From: Bos javanicus
Taxonomy: Eukaryota; Chordata; Mammalia; Artiodactyla; Bovidae
Direction of reading: 5' to 3'
NCBI RefSeq assembly: GCF_032452875.1
Contig: NC_083876.1
Span: forward strand, 6,696,001-6,760,000
DNA length: 64,000 bases
Part shown: in pieces, positions 1 through 11,654 of the stretch
How positions within the stretch are numbered: the first letter of the stretch is position 1
How the letters are laid out: each line of letters opens with the position of its first letter
Notes under the pieces: model-generated
What the model saw: the letters and a program-made list of their open reading frames with translations, nothing else
Told to the model about the DNA's origin: nothing
Databases searched by the model: none
Position numbers and translations under genes: made by a program

Positions 1-188
1 GCAAAGTAATGTGTCTGCTTTTCAATATGCTATCTAGGTTGGTCATAACTTTTCTTCCAAGGAGTAAGAGTCTTTGAATTTCATGGCTGCAGTCACCATC
101 TGCAGTGATGTGGGAGCCCAAAAAATAGTCTGACGCTGTTTCCACTGTTTCCCCATCTATTTCCCATGAAGTGATGGGACCAGATGCC
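1..188 (-). mobile_element. BovB (RTE LINE) 3'-half fragment
   Basis: The sequence is the reverse complement of the BovB region just after the reverse-transcriptase domain. It matches the other antisense copies here (for example 10800-10985 and 56130-56330) almost base for base, including the stretch that reads as 'chosen by fourteen-base blocks' gcaaagtaatg and ccccatctatttcc. The copy is cut by the left edge of the window and ends at about 188 in 'ccagatgcc'. No frame is intact. Confidence 0.9.
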
Positions 189-1145
189 AGTAGTCTGGGT
201 CATTTGGGTAGTTACTCAGTTTTCCTTGGTCTCTCCCATGTATACAGAAGGTTTACAAGCTACTAAACTTCTGTTTGCTTTTCTCCTGATAATCTGATTT
301 TTTATTCCAAGAGTGTCTCAGTCAAGAATCCATAAGGGTAGAGTGTGTAAAAAAATTAATGAAACCTCAATTAGAGTTGGGAAACCAGGAGAGGTAGTTC
401 TCATGCACTATGATAATATCAGAGCCCAACAGGAAAAAGAAAGACTCATTTCCTAAGGTCTCGGCCGATTAAAAACACACAAACATGGACTGCTTTTTCA
501 CTGATGTCCTCCAAATTTCCTGTTCTCTCAGTGAAGGTGATCTTCTTCCTTTATCATGTGAGAACTTGCACATGGGTGACCATGGTGGCGGACCTCAAAT
601 ACCAACTACCACAATAAGGCCATCTTTCATGGGGGAGTGTCTAACATGTATTTGTTTTAGGTCAACATTTTGGAGTCATTGTGGGGATCAGGAAGAAAGG
701 TTCTGCTTCTAGTAAGCAAATAGGTGCTATATCTGAAACTGAGTCGATTGTCATTCACTTGAAGTGAAATAAAATATTTTTTTTTGAAATAAAATATTTT
801 TAGTGATATAAAATTAGATATGAACAATTTTTTTAGTGACATATTCTCAGAATGAAGCATTCTCAAATTAATATATAAATTTGATTAAATTGTAATGGCT
901 TTCCAATGGTGATGAAGATAATATAATAGCAAAGTCCATATGGATAGACAAACTACTGACAATAGCCAATAAATTTGGAACATTAAAAAAACAAAAAATG
1001 GAAGGAGAATTTATGAGTCAGGTAATAAATATATTATGAAATCTCTTTAAATGATTAAAACACAACCTTGGAAAGAGAAAATATATCAATGGATATTGAG
1101 CTCCAAAACAATGTTTTCTTATATATGTATGTGTGTGTATGTGTG
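189..1145. other. No recognised feature (AT-rich intergenic DNA)
   Basis: This stretch is AT-rich with poly-A/T runs. Short open frames occur on both strands but have neither family resemblance nor codon structure. A short TG-rich microsatellite (about 1124-1149) leads into the SINE that follows. Confidence 0.5.
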
Positions 1146-1262
1146 TGTTAGTAGCTTAGTCATGTCTGATTCTTTGTGACCCCATGGACTGTAGCCTTCC
1201 AGGCTCCTCTGTCCGTGGGATTTTACAGGGAAGAATACTGGAGTAGGTTGCCATTTACTTCT
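1146..1262 (-). mobile_element. Bov-A type SINE, truncated
   Basis: Shows the conserved ruminant SINE core in antisense: the 'agtcatgtctgattctttgtgaccccatggactgtag' type block (seen in pieces), then the 'gaatactggagtaggttgccat' block, ending at 'cttctccaagg'. The tRNA-Glu-like head found in full Bov-tA copies is missing, so this is the BovB-derived body only. Confidence 0.85.
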
Positions 1263-1666
1263 CCAAGGTATACGTTGTTGTACTATACAGCACCAAAATC
1301 AATTCATTTAATTGGGAAAAGGAAGGTTCATTTAATAGATGATGCCAGCACAAATAGCTAACCAACTAAGGATAGAACAAGACCAGAACCTTACCTTCAC
1401 TATACATAAAAATCAGTTTTAAGTAGATTAAATGTTTAATTATACTTGTTGCTCTTGATAACTCAATATGTATTAAATCTGACTGATAGATCTGATAAAA
1501 ATAAATTTAAAATGTGTAATATAATTTTGGAAAACACATAGATAAACACATAGATAAAACACATAGATAAAAAAAATGGTTCAGATGCTTCAATTTTAGT
1601 AAAGGGAAATTGAAGACACTCTTATGGAGAAGACTGTCATAGATGACTTTGCAAAAATGAAAACTT
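1263..1666. other. No recognised feature
   Basis: AT-rich sequence between a SINE and a BovB copy. A small direct repeat, 'acacatagataaa', occurs about three times near 1537-1572. I see no gene or repeat family here. Confidence 0.45.
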
Positions 1667-3705
1667 CTTGGGGAAACCACTAGACCATTCAGATATGACC
1701 TAAATCAAATCTCTTATGACTGTACAGTGGAAGTGACAAATAGATTCAAGGGATTAGATCTGATAGAGTGTCTGAAGAACTATGGATGGAGGTTTGTAAC
1801 ACTGTACAGGAGGCAGTAATCAAAAACATCCCCAAGAAAAAGAAATGCGAAGAGGCAAAATGGTTGTCTGAGGAGGCCTTACAAATAGCTGAGAAAAGAA
1901 GAGAAATAAAAGGCAAAGGAGAAAAGGAAAGATATAAATACATCTGAATGCAGAGTTCCAAAGAATAGCAAGAAGAGATAAGAAAGCCCTTCTAATTGAT
2001 CAATGCAAAGAAATAGAGGAAAACAATAGAACAGGAAAGACAGGAGATTTCTTCAAGTAAATTAGAGATACCAGGGGAATATTTTACACAAATATGGGCA
2101 CAATAACAGACAGAAACGGTAGTAGAAAACCACAGAAGAGGTGGCAAAAAACCACAAAAGAACTATACAAAAAAAGATCTTAGTGATCCAGATAACCATG
2201 ATGGTGTGATCATTCACCTGGAGCAAGACATCCTGGAGTGTGAAATCAAGTGGGCCTTAGGAAGCATCACTATGAACAAAGCTGTGATGGTGATGGAATT
2301 CCAGCTAAGCTATTTCAGTTCTAAAAGATGATGCTGCCAATGTGCTACACTCAATATGCCAGTGAATTTGGATAACTCAGCAGTAGCTGCAGGACTGGAA
2401 AAGGTATGGTTTTGTTCCAATCCCAAAGAAAAGCAGTGTCAAAGGATATTCAAACTATTGCACAATTGCTCTCGTCTCACAGTCTAGCAAAGTAATGTTA
2501 AAAATTCTTCAAGGTAGGCTTCAACAGTACATGAACCAAGAACTTCCAGATGTCAAGCTGCATTTTAAAAGGCAGAGGAACCAGAGACCAAATTGCCAAC
2601 CTCCGTCGAATGATAGAAAAAGCAAGAGGATTTCAAAAACCATCTACTTCTGCTTCATTGACTATGTCAAAACCTTTGATTGGGTGGATCACTACAAACT
2701 GGAAAATTCTTCAGACCACCTTACTGCCTCCTAAGAAAACTTTATGACTGTCAAGAAGCAACAGTTAGAACCGGATATGGAACAACAGACTGGTTCCAAA
2801 TTGGGAGAGGAATACGTCAAGGTTGTATATTGTCACTCTGTTTATTTAACTTATATGCAGAGTACATCATGGGAAATGCCAGGCTGGATGAAGCACAAGC
2901 TGGAATCAAGATTACCAGGAGAAATATCAATAACCTTAGTTATGCAGATGACACTACTCCAGTGGAAGAAAGCAAAGAGGAACTAAACAGCCTTTTTATG
3001 AAAGTGAAAGAGAAGAGTGAGAAACCTAGCTTAAAACTCAACATTCAAAAAACTAAGATCATGGCATCCAGTTCCATCACTTCATGACAGATAGATGGGG
3101 AAACAATGGAAAGGGTGACAGACTTTATTTTCCTGGGCTCCAAAATCACTGCAGACGGTGAATGTGGCCATGAAATTAAAAGACACTTGCTCCTTGGAAG
3201 TAAAACTATGACAAACATATATCATATATTTTGCCCACAAAGGTCCTTCTAGTCAAAGCTATGGTTTTCAGTAGTCATGTATGGATGTGAGAGTTGGACC
3301 ATAGAGAAGGCTGAGCGCCAAAGAATTGATGCTGTTGAACTGTAGTGATGGAGAAGACTCTTGAGAGTCCCTTGGACTGCAAGGAGATCAAACCAGTCAT
3401 TCTTAAAGGAAATCAGTCCTGAATATTCATTGGAAGGACTGATATTGAAGTTGATATTCCAATACTTTGCCACCTTCTGTGAAGAGCTGACTTATTAGAA
3501 AAGACCCTGAATCTGGAAAAGAGTGAAGTCAGGAGGAGAAGGGGACAACCGAGGATGAGATGGTTGGATGGCATGACTGACTGGATAGGCATCAATTTGA
3601 GCAAACTCCAGGAGCTAGTGATGGACAGAGAAGTCTGGCATGCTGCAGTCCATGGAGTCACAAAGAGTCAGACACAACTGATCAATTGAACTAAACTGAA
3701 CTGAT
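1667..3705 (+). mobile_element. BovB (RTE LINE), 5'-truncated, old copy
   Basis: A sense copy running from the linker after the endonuclease through reverse transcriptase to the 3' end. Recognisable coding traces include FIDYVKTFD near 2655-2685 (RT motif A, usually YAKAFD), GCILS near 2823 and SYADD near 2940 (RT catalytic motif C). The frame is broken many times by small indels and stops; the longest remnant is 135 codons (2680-3087). The 3' end reaches the typical 'agtcagacacaactga' block and an 'actgaactgata' tail. More diverged from the other copies than the one at 13351. Confidence 0.9.
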
Positions 3706-4058
3706 ATAATAAATCACAAAACACAAAACAAATTCAACTTTCTTCAAAAATATGATAAAATATAAACCATATATATTTACATATAAGATATAATTATTAG
3801 TGTATATTTAAAAAATTTTGTACATCTTTAGTATTCAGTAATATAATTAGCAAGAGAAAATAAGATAAAAATCAATGGCTTAATAAGAGTTTAAAAAAAA
3901 ATGAATTGTGGGATATGGACAGAAGATGTAATTAAAAAGACAGCTAAATGAGATTTGCATGGACAAGTAGGAGAACAGTGTTTTCTCAAAATCATGGGTA
4001 CATGTTGAAAAGAAGGTAAAAAAAGCAGATGTTTTTGGATAACAAGGGAAGTAGAAAA
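3706..4058. other. No recognised feature
   Basis: AT-rich spacer after the BovB tail. No repeat family or coding signal recognised. Confidence 0.4.
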
Positions 4059-4087
4059 GCAATGATTTTTATTTTATTTTATTGTTT

Positions 4088-4242
4088 AATAGGCTCCAGT
4101 TTCATGAACTGATTCAAATTTATTCTTTTTAATGGCTGAGTAATACTCCATTGTGTATATGTTTAGCTGATGGACATCTAGGTTGCTTCCATGGGCTATT
4201 ATAAACAGTATGAACAACATGTCTCTAGTGTGTCCTGGGATT
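4088..4242 (-). mobile_element. L1 3'-region fragment between 29-bp direct repeats
   Basis: The antisense L1 signature 'ttaatggctgagtaatactc' followed by 'gatggacatctaggttgctt' is present; the same block occurs in the L1_BT copy at 17925-18005. The piece lacks the normal L1 3' terminus. It is bracketed by identical 29-bp repeats at 4059-4087 and 4243-4271, with the first 12 bases repeated a third time at 4276-4287. Confidence 0.75.
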
Positions 4243-4288
4243 GCAATGATTTTTATTTTATTTTATTGTTTTTTAGCAATGATTTTTA

Positions 4289-4629
4289 AAACTACAAATT
4301 TCTGGTCTGTGTTCCTAGGGTTTCAGATTCAGAGGATAGGGATGGGCTGATGTGCATCTCTAAAAATGCCTTTCAATTCTAGCTGTTTACTAGAGTCAGG
4401 TGAGGAAATTTTAAGAACACTAATCTCTGGGCACTATGTCAGACTCATCTCCACAGATAAATCAGAGTTTGGTTTTTGTTTTTGTTTTCAACCTTCCCAT
4501 GTTATTCTGAGTACCAGAAATTGTGAATTCTCATAGTAAATAAAACTTCATGTGCAATGGCACTGGTCATTGAACAAGGACCATCTGTAGGTATCTGCTA
4601 GAGATACACTGAAGTTCTTTAATAATTTC
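4289..4629. other. No recognised feature
   Basis: Non-repetitive looking sequence with no coding or RNA signal that I can identify. Confidence 0.4.
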
Positions 4630-4860
4630 AGCATGATTTGAGACTCCTGCTACCCATTGCAATATCATGTATAGGGTTGGATCTTTAAAATAGCTACAGT
4701 CCCATGGAACTTTCTGCATTGATGAAAGTCTTCCACATCTGTGCTCTGCAGTGCTATAGCCACTAGCCACATGAAGCTCTTAAGCACTTGAAATGTGACT
4801 AGTGCAAATGAGGAAATTAATTTTTAATTTTACTTCATTTTAACTGATTTAGATAGCAGA
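4630..4860. mobile_element. Possible hAT DNA-transposon fossil
   Basis: Contains 'tagccactagccacatg' followed by 'agcacttgaaatgtgactag' and an AT-rich stretch. This resembles the short non-autonomous hAT (MER-type) elements common in mammals. No terminal repeat pair or 8-bp target duplication was identified, so the family name is left open. Confidence 0.5.
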
Positions 4861-5973
4861 CCATGCAGATTTAAAATTTCAGCCAATAAATTAGCCACAG
4901 TCTACCTTCCAAGGGAAGTATTTGAAAATAACCAGAAAGCTAGTTGCCCTGATGTATTACTATCTAGACAGATAAAATACAGAAAGTTTGTTTCACTGCA
5001 AATTAATGTCCAAAACAGAGACTAAATAATCTCCCTGACTTGAATTATTTGGTTGTTCTGATATGTTTGCACAGTGCAACTGTAGCGTCTGTTTTTCCTA
5101 GATCGACTTTTTCCCTCAGCTGATTCTGAAAGAGCACCCTCCCTCCTCCAGCATGATTCCTAAGAGACAAGAAAGTTTTCTAATCCAGTTCCTTTTTCTA
5201 ATAGAATTTGAAACTGTGTTCCCTTCCTGCTTAACTGACTGAGATATTGTGGTTCTCAAATTTTGTTTTCTCCAACTAGATTTGAAAGAGTGCACAATTC
5301 TTATCTTCTTATGTAAGTTCCTACACTACTGAAAATAACTCCTAAGTAATTTCCCTCTAAATTAGAACCAGCATTTTTCATAACATTCATGGCTTAATTC
5401 CCTGAAATAGAGCAATACATGGGTGAATATTTCTCTACAACTAGTATTCTTGTAGAGATACAACTAATATTTCTAGAATGATTGAACATAATGGCTATTA
5501 TACATTTTTAAATAATATATTCAAATGTCACAAAATTAAATATTATAAAAATAAGTGATAATACAATATTCCACTCCCACTGTTATGTCTGATAAAACTA
5601 GTACAGCTCAACAAAACGAATTTTATTTGTATCATTCTTGAGTATTAAATGTTTAATATCTAAATGTACACAGAGGACATTTTATATGCTAATTGAACTT
5701 TATAGTTATCAGGATATATAGAAAAATTTTCAAAATAGCAATACAACTTCAATTGGAATTATATTGACTATCTAGATAAACTTGGGGAAAACTGACACTG
5801 TAATACTGTTGAAATTTCCAACATATAAATACAGGATCTTTCTACACTTCTGAAGATCTTATTTTAATTTCCCTTAGTCATCTTTCATCATTTCCATTGT
5901 GGAGGTTTTCCACATCTTTGTTCAAAGTTTTTCCAATAAATTTATTATTTTAACACAATTACATGTTTTATTT
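4861..5973. other. No recognised feature (1.1 kb intergenic)
   Basis: AT-rich sequence with no recognisable repeat, gene or regulatory structure. The open frames are short and random-looking. Confidence 0.45.
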
Positions 5974-6183
5974 GGGGCTTCCCTCAGAGCCCAGTCAGTA
6001 AAAAATTCACCTGCAATTCTTGAGGCCTGTTTTCAATTCCTGGGTTTGGAAGATATCCTGGAGAAGGAAATGACAACCCACTCCAGTTTTCTTGCCTGGG
6101 AAATCCAATAGGCAGAGGAACCTGGTGCACTACTACCCATGGGGTTGCAAGAATAGGACACAATTGAGCAACTAAACCACCAC
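5974..6183 (+). mobile_element. Bov-tA SINE with 12-bp target duplication
   Basis: Full-length sense Bov-tA: a tRNA-Glu-derived head (ggggcttccct... with a degenerate box B, 'ttttcaattcc'), then the BovB-derived body ending '...ggacacaattgagcaact'. It is flanked by catgttttattt (5962-5973) and catgatttattt (6184-6195), a 12-bp target-site duplication with one mismatch. Confidence 0.9.
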
Positions 6184-6195
6184 CATGATTTATTT

Positions 6196-6773
6196 ACTTT
6201 TATTTTGTGGTAAATAATTGTAGGCCACGTAATCTGCTCACTGACCAAGTTGTAAGTGTACAGTGCAGTATTGCTAACTATACCTCTGTTGTTGTGCAGC
6301 AGAGCTCTAGAAATTTTTCATCTTGCCTGAGTGAAAGCCTATGCCTATTTGCACAGCAACGTCTGTTAGCCTGTCCCCACAAGCCCTAACAACCACCATT
6401 CTACTTTCGTGTCTGTAATTTTGACTAATTTAGATATCTCATATAACTGGAATCATATTTGTCCCTCTGTAACTAGTTTACTTCATTTAGCATAATGTTC
6501 TAAAGATTCACCCATGTAGTAGCATATGGTAGGACTCCTTGTTTTTAAAGCCAAATAACATTCCATTTTATGTGTATTTTATCTATATAACATATCTTCT
6601 TTATTCATTCATATGTTGATGTACATATAGATTGTTTCCACCTCTCGGTTCTTGTGAGCAATGATGTAATAAACACAGGGATCAAAATGTATCTTATTCT
6701 TTTAGATAAATACTCAGCAATGGGATTGCTGACTCTGTTTGATAGTTCTATTTTTAATTTTGTTGGGAATCTC
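6196..6773 (-). mobile_element. Old L1 (L1M-like) 3' end, antisense, part 1
   Basis: Antisense L1 3' UTR and end of ORF2. Characteristic blocks include 'aaccaccattctactttcgt', 'tcatttagcataatgttct' and 'gatagttctatttttaattt'. The match continues at 7267-7458 beyond an inserted BovB, so both pieces are one element. Confidence 0.8.
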
Positions 6774-7266
6774 CATCAGTTCAGTTCAGTTGCTCAGTCA
6801 TGTCCAATTCTGAAACCCCGTGGAGTGCAGCATGCCAGGCTTCCCTGTCTGTCACCAACTGCCAGAGCTTCCTCAAACCCATGTCCATTGAGTCGGTGAT
6901 GCCATCCAACCATTTCATCCTCTGTCATCCCCTTCTCCTTCTGCCTTCACTCTTTCCCATCATCAGGGTCTTTTCCAATGAGTCAATTCTTTGCATCAGG
7001 TGGCAAAGTATTGGAGGTTCAGCTTCAGCATCAGTCTTTCCAATGAATATTAAGGACTGATTTCCTTTAGGATGGACTGGTTGGATCTCCTTGCAATCCA
7101 AGGGACTCTCAAGAGTCTTCTCCAACACCACAGTTCAAAAGCATCAATTATTCAGTGCTCAGTTTTCTTTATGTTCCAAACCTCACATCCTTACATGACT
7201 ACTGGAAAAACCATAGCTTTGACTAGATGGACTTTTGTCAGCACATAATACCTCTGCTTTTTAATA
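6774..7266 (-). mobile_element. BovB 3'-end fragment inserted in L1
   Basis: Antisense copy of the last ~490 bases of BovB, beginning with the reverse-complement tail (cagttcagttcagttgctcag) and running to 'cctctgctttttaatatg'. It interrupts the antisense L1, whose sequence resumes directly at 7267. The internal block 'ccaatgaatattaaggactg' marks the older BovB subfamily type, in contrast with copies having 'ccaaagaaatcccagggctg'. Confidence 0.9.
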
Positions 7267-7458
7267 TGTCCATAGTATTCTCCATAATAGCTTTACAATT
7301 TTACATTCCTATCCACAGTGCAAAAGTGTTCCAGTTTCTCCACATCTTCACCCACACTTATCACTTGTCTTTTTTATGACAGCCATCCTAACAAGTGTGA
7401 ATTTATATTTTGTTGTGGCTTTGATTTGCATTTTGGGATAGATAGTGATGCTGAGCAT
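7267..7458 (-). mobile_element. Old L1 (L1M-like) 3' end, antisense, part 2
   Basis: Continues the L1 of 6196-6773: 'tccagtttctccacatcttc', 'agccatcctaacaagtgtga', 'gtggctttgatttgcatttt', ending 'gtgatgctgagcatc' where the next BovB begins. Confidence 0.8.
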
Positions 7459-8202
7459 CACAGAAGAACTGTACAAAAAAGATCTTCATGACCTAGATAA
7501 TCACGATGGTGTGATCACTGACCTAGAGCCAGACATCCTGGAATGTGAAGTCAAGTGGGCCTTAGAAAGCATCACTACAAACAAAGCTAGTGGAGGTGAT
7601 GGAATTCCAGTTGAGCTTTTCCAAATCCTGAAAGATGATGCTGTGAAAGTGCTGCACTCAATATGCCAGCAAATTTGGAAAACTCAGCAGTGGCCACAGG
7701 ACTGGAAAAGATCAGTTTTCATTCCAATACCAAAGAAAGGCAATGCCAAAGAATGCTCGAACTACCACACAATTGCACTCATCTCACATACTAGTAAAGT
7801 AATGCTCAAAATTCTCCAAGCCAGGCTTCAGCAATATGTGAACTGTGAACTTCCTGATGTTCAAGCTGGTTTTAGAAAAGGCAGAGAAATCAGAGATCAA
7901 ATTGCCAGTATCCACTGGATCATGGAAAAAGCAAGAGAGTTCCAGAAAAACATCTATTTCTGCTTTATTGACTATGCCAAAGCCTTTGACTGTGGATGAA
8001 TGCACAATAAACTGGTGGAAAATTATGCAGGTCAGGAAGCAACAGTTAGAACTGGACATGGAACAACAGACTGGTTCCAAATAAGAAAAGGAGTTTGTCA
8101 AGGCTGTATATTGTCACCCTGTTTATTTAACCTATATGCAGAGTACATCATGAGAAACGCTGGACTGGAAGAAACACAAGCTGGAATCTCAGGAGAGAAA
8201 TA
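7459..8202 (+). mobile_element. BovB reverse-transcriptase fragment, sense
   Basis: An internal BovB piece. Codons 7445-7999 form a 184-codon frame covering the start of the reverse transcriptase (ASGGDGIPVELF, then FIDYAKAFDCG with the motif-A aspartates). A small deletion near 7995 breaks the frame just after motif A; the GCILSPCLFNLYAEY block follows in another frame at about 8100-8150. It stops at 'caggagagaaat' without motif C, 3' UTR or tail, directly against an antisense BovB. Confidence 0.9.
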
Positions 8203-8983
8203 AGGTGCTCTGATATTCCCATCTCTTTAAGAAAGTTCCACAGCCTATTATGATGAACACAGTGAAAGACCTTTAAAGCTCAAATAGAAAATGAAGAGAT
8301 GTTGTTTCATGGGAAATCCAGTGGAAACAGTGTGACTTTTTCTATGATCCAGAGGATGTTGGCAATTTGATCTTTGGGTTCTTCTGCCTTTTCTAAATTA
8401 TGCTTGAACATTTGGAAGATTTTCATTCACAAATTGTTGAAACCTAGCTTGAAGGATCTGGGGCATTACCTTGCTAGTATGTGAAATGAGTGCAATTGTG
8501 TGGCAGTTTGGACATTATTTGGTATTGCCCTTCTTTGGGATTGGAATGAAAACTGACATTTTACAACTCTGTGGTCACCACTGAGTTTTCCAAATTTGCT
8601 GGCATATTGAGTGCAGCACGTTCACACTGTCATCTTTCAGAACTTGAAATAGCTTAGCTGGAATTCCATCACCTCCACTAGCTTTGTTCATGGTAATGCT
8701 TCCTAATGCCCACTTGCCTTCACACTGCAGGATGTCTGGCTCCTGGTTGAGTGATCACACCATCATGGTTATCTGGGTCTTAATGACCTTTCTTATGTAT
8801 AGTTTTTATGTGTCCATTTTTGTGTTTGGTATACTCTTAATCTCTTCTGCTTCTCTTAGGTTCTTGTTGTTTCTGTCCTTTATCTTACCCATCTTTGAAT
8901 AAAATGTTCCTTTGGTGTCTAATTTTCTTGAAGAAATCTCTAGCTTTTCCCATTCTGTTGTTTTCATCTATTTCTTTGCATTG
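8203..8983 (-). mobile_element. BovB fragment, antisense, older
   Basis: Antisense BovB from the middle of RT back to the linker region ('ctatttctttgcattg' at the right end). Much more diverged from the other copies than its sense neighbour, so the two are not a recent palindromic duplication. It has no 3' tail. A stretch at about 8255-8335 does not fit the antisense order (see findings). Confidence 0.85.
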
Positions 8984-9020
8984 GGCTTCTCTAATGGCTC
9001 AGACAGTAAAGTATGTCTTT
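8984..9020 (+). mobile_element. Bov-tA head fragment
   Basis: 'gggcttctctaatggctcag' followed by 'acagtaaag' matches the first ~35 bases of the tRNA-like Bov-tA head seen complete at 33316. The rest of the SINE is absent. Confidence 0.5.
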
Positions 9021-9029
9021 ACCTTTTAG

Positions 9030-10323
9030 CAATTATATTGAAGGTAAATGAATTAAACTCTCTACTTAAGGGCCATGGAATTACTCAATGAATAAATAAA
9101 CAACACCCAGCTACATACTGTCTAAAGGAGACTCACTCATAATAAAGTTCCTATATGAAAAGCCCACAGTTATCTGCATACTCAATGGTAAAAAAATGAA
9201 AACTTTTAAACTAAAACCTGAAACAAGGGATGAATTCCTTTCTTATCACTTCTAGTCAACATGGTACTGAAAGCACTAGACAAACAATTAGACAAGAAAG
9301 AAAAAAAAAAAAAGATGACACTCCAATTGGAAAGGAAGATGTAAAATTATTTCTGATTGTGGATGACATAACTTTATATATAGACAACAAAATGCTGCAC
9401 TACACACACTTTTTAGAAATAAAAAACAAATTTAATGAAGTTGCATATTACAAAATCAAGATAAATATATCAGTTGTCTTTGTATACACTAACAAAAAAC
9501 AATCTGAAAAGGTCATAGGGAAATTATCCTATTTACAATGGCATCTAAAGAAAGCAAAACAAAATACTAGGGGATAAACTTAACCAAGATAATGAAGGAC
9601 TTATTCACTGAAAACTGCAAAGCACTGCTGGAAGAAAAGAGACAGATATCAATGAAAAGATATTCCATGTCCCAGGATTATAAAATTTAATATTAAGATG
9701 TCTGTAAAACCCAAATCAATCTTCAGATTCCTTCAGATTCCACTCAGTCCGTATCAAAATTCTAATGATATTTTTGTAGCAATGGGAAAAATAAAATATT
9801 TATATGGAATAAACAAAGGACCCCAAATATCCAAAACAATCTTGAAAATGAAGAATAAAGAGAGACCTCACTCTTCTGGACCTGAAGACATACCATCATA
9901 TTATAATAAACAAGGCAATATATCCCAGAATAAAGACAGGCACACAGACCAAAGGAACAGTAATAAAACCCAGAAATAAATTCTGCCACATATGGGCAAA
10001 TCATCTTTGACAAGAGTGCCAAAACCACACAAAGATGAAAGGGTTGTACCTTCAACAATGTGTTAGTAAAACTAGATACTCAAATTCAAAGGGATTACAC
10101 TGGATCCTTATACCAAACACAAAAATGGACACAAGTAGATAAAAACTTAAACATAAGACCTGAAGTTATAAAACCATGAGGAGAAAATGTAGAGGTATAT
10201 TTTCATGACATTTGTTTTGGTAATTATTTCATGGATATGATATCAAACATACCATCAACTAAAGTAAATATAGAAAAAATGGAACACATAGAATGAAAAA
10301 GATTCACACAGCAAAGGAAACAT
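9030..10323 (+). mobile_element. L1 ORF2 fragment, sense, degraded
   Basis: Sense L1 ORF2 remnant from the RT domain onward. The frame at 9230-9577 (115 codons) reads VDDITLYIDN..., which corresponds to the L1 RT catalytic block (normally F/Y-ADD), followed by the FVYTNKKQSE block. Its first catalytic-motif residue is altered (VDD) and the upstream and downstream frames are broken, so it is not functional. The order is continued by 'ctgcaaagcactgctg' and 'acacaaagatgaaagg'-type blocks up to the antisense BovB at 10324. Confidence 0.8.
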
Positions 10324-11654
10324 CAGATCAGATCAGATCAGTCTCTCAGTCATGTCCAACTCTTTGTGACCCCATGAGTCACACCAGGCCTCCATGTCCA
10401 TCACCAAATCCCAGAGTTCACTCAAACTCATGTCCATCGAATCGGTGATGCCATCGAGCCATCTCATCCTCTGCCGTCCCTTTATCCTCCTACCCACAAT
10501 CCCTCCCAGCATCAGGGTCTTTTCCAATGAGTCAACTCTTTACATGAGGTGGCCAAAGTACTGGAGTTTCAGCTTTAGCATCAGTCCTTCCACTGAACAC
10601 CCAGGACTAATCTCCTTTCGGATGGACTGGTTGGACCTCCTTGCAGTCCAAGGGACTCTCAAAAGTCTTCTCCAACACCACAGTTCAAAAGCATCAATTC
10701 TTCGGTGCTCAGCTTTCTTCACAGTCCAACTCTCACATCCATACATGACCACTGGAAAAATGATAACCTTGACTAGACGGGCCTTTGTTGGCAAAGTAAT
10801 GTCTCTGCCTTTAATATGCTATCTAGGTTGGTCATAACTTCTCTTCCAAGGACTAAGCGTCTTTTAATTTTATGGCTGTAATCACCATCTGCAGTGATTT
10901 TGGAGTCCCCAAAAATAAAAGTCTGACACTGTTTCCACTTTTTCCCCATCTATTTGCCATGAAGTGATGGGACCAGATGCCATGATCTTCATTTTCTGAA
11001 TGTTGACATTTAAGCCCACTTTTTCACTCTCCACTTTCACTTTCATCAAGAGCCTTTTTAATTCCTCTTCACTTTCTGCCATAAGGGTGGTGTCATCTGC
11101 ATATCTGAGGTTATTGATATTTCTCCCGGCAATCTTGATTCCAGCTTGTGCTTCTTCCAGCCCAGTGTTTCTCATGATGTACTCTGTATAGAAGTTAAAT
11201 AAACAGGGGGACAATATACAGCCTTGACGTACTCCTTTTCCTATTTGGAACCAGTCTGTTGTTCCATGTCCAGTTCTAACTGTTGCTTCCTAACCTGCAT
11301 ACAGGTTTCTCAAGAGGCAGATCAGGTGATCTGGTATTCCCATCTCTTTCAGAATTCTCCACGGTTTATTGTGATCCACACAGTCAAAGGCTTTGGCATA
11401 GTCAATAAAGCAGAAACAGATGTTTTTCTGGATCTCTCTTGCTTTTTCGATGATCCAGCAGATGTTGGCAATTTGGTCTTTGGTTCCTCTGCCTTTTCTA
11501 AAACCAACTTGACCATCTGGAAGTTCATGGTTCACGTATTGCTGAAGCCTGACTTAGAGAATTTTGAGCATTACTTTACTAGCATGTGAGATGAGTGCAG
11601 TTGTGCGGTAGTTTGAGATTCTTTGGCATTAACTTTCTTTGGGGTTGGAATGAA
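10324..11654 (-). mobile_element. BovB 3' two-thirds, antisense, young
   Basis: Antisense BovB from a (gatca)n-type tail at 10324 back to the middle of the RT domain. The minus-strand frame at 10882-11214 has RYADDTTLM (RT motif C), and the one at 11290-11535 has FIDYAKAFDCVDHN (motif A). Frames are separated by single-base indels and a stop. Sequence is close to the younger BovB copies at 13351 and 25991. Its truncated 5' end abuts a sense BovB at 11655. Confidence 0.9.

Noticed and set aside
5974..6183. A tRNA gene
   Set aside because: The tRNA-Glu-like part is the head of a Bov-tA SINE with BovB-derived body and target duplication. The same applies to 18484, 19583, 31348, 33316, 40552 and 51888.
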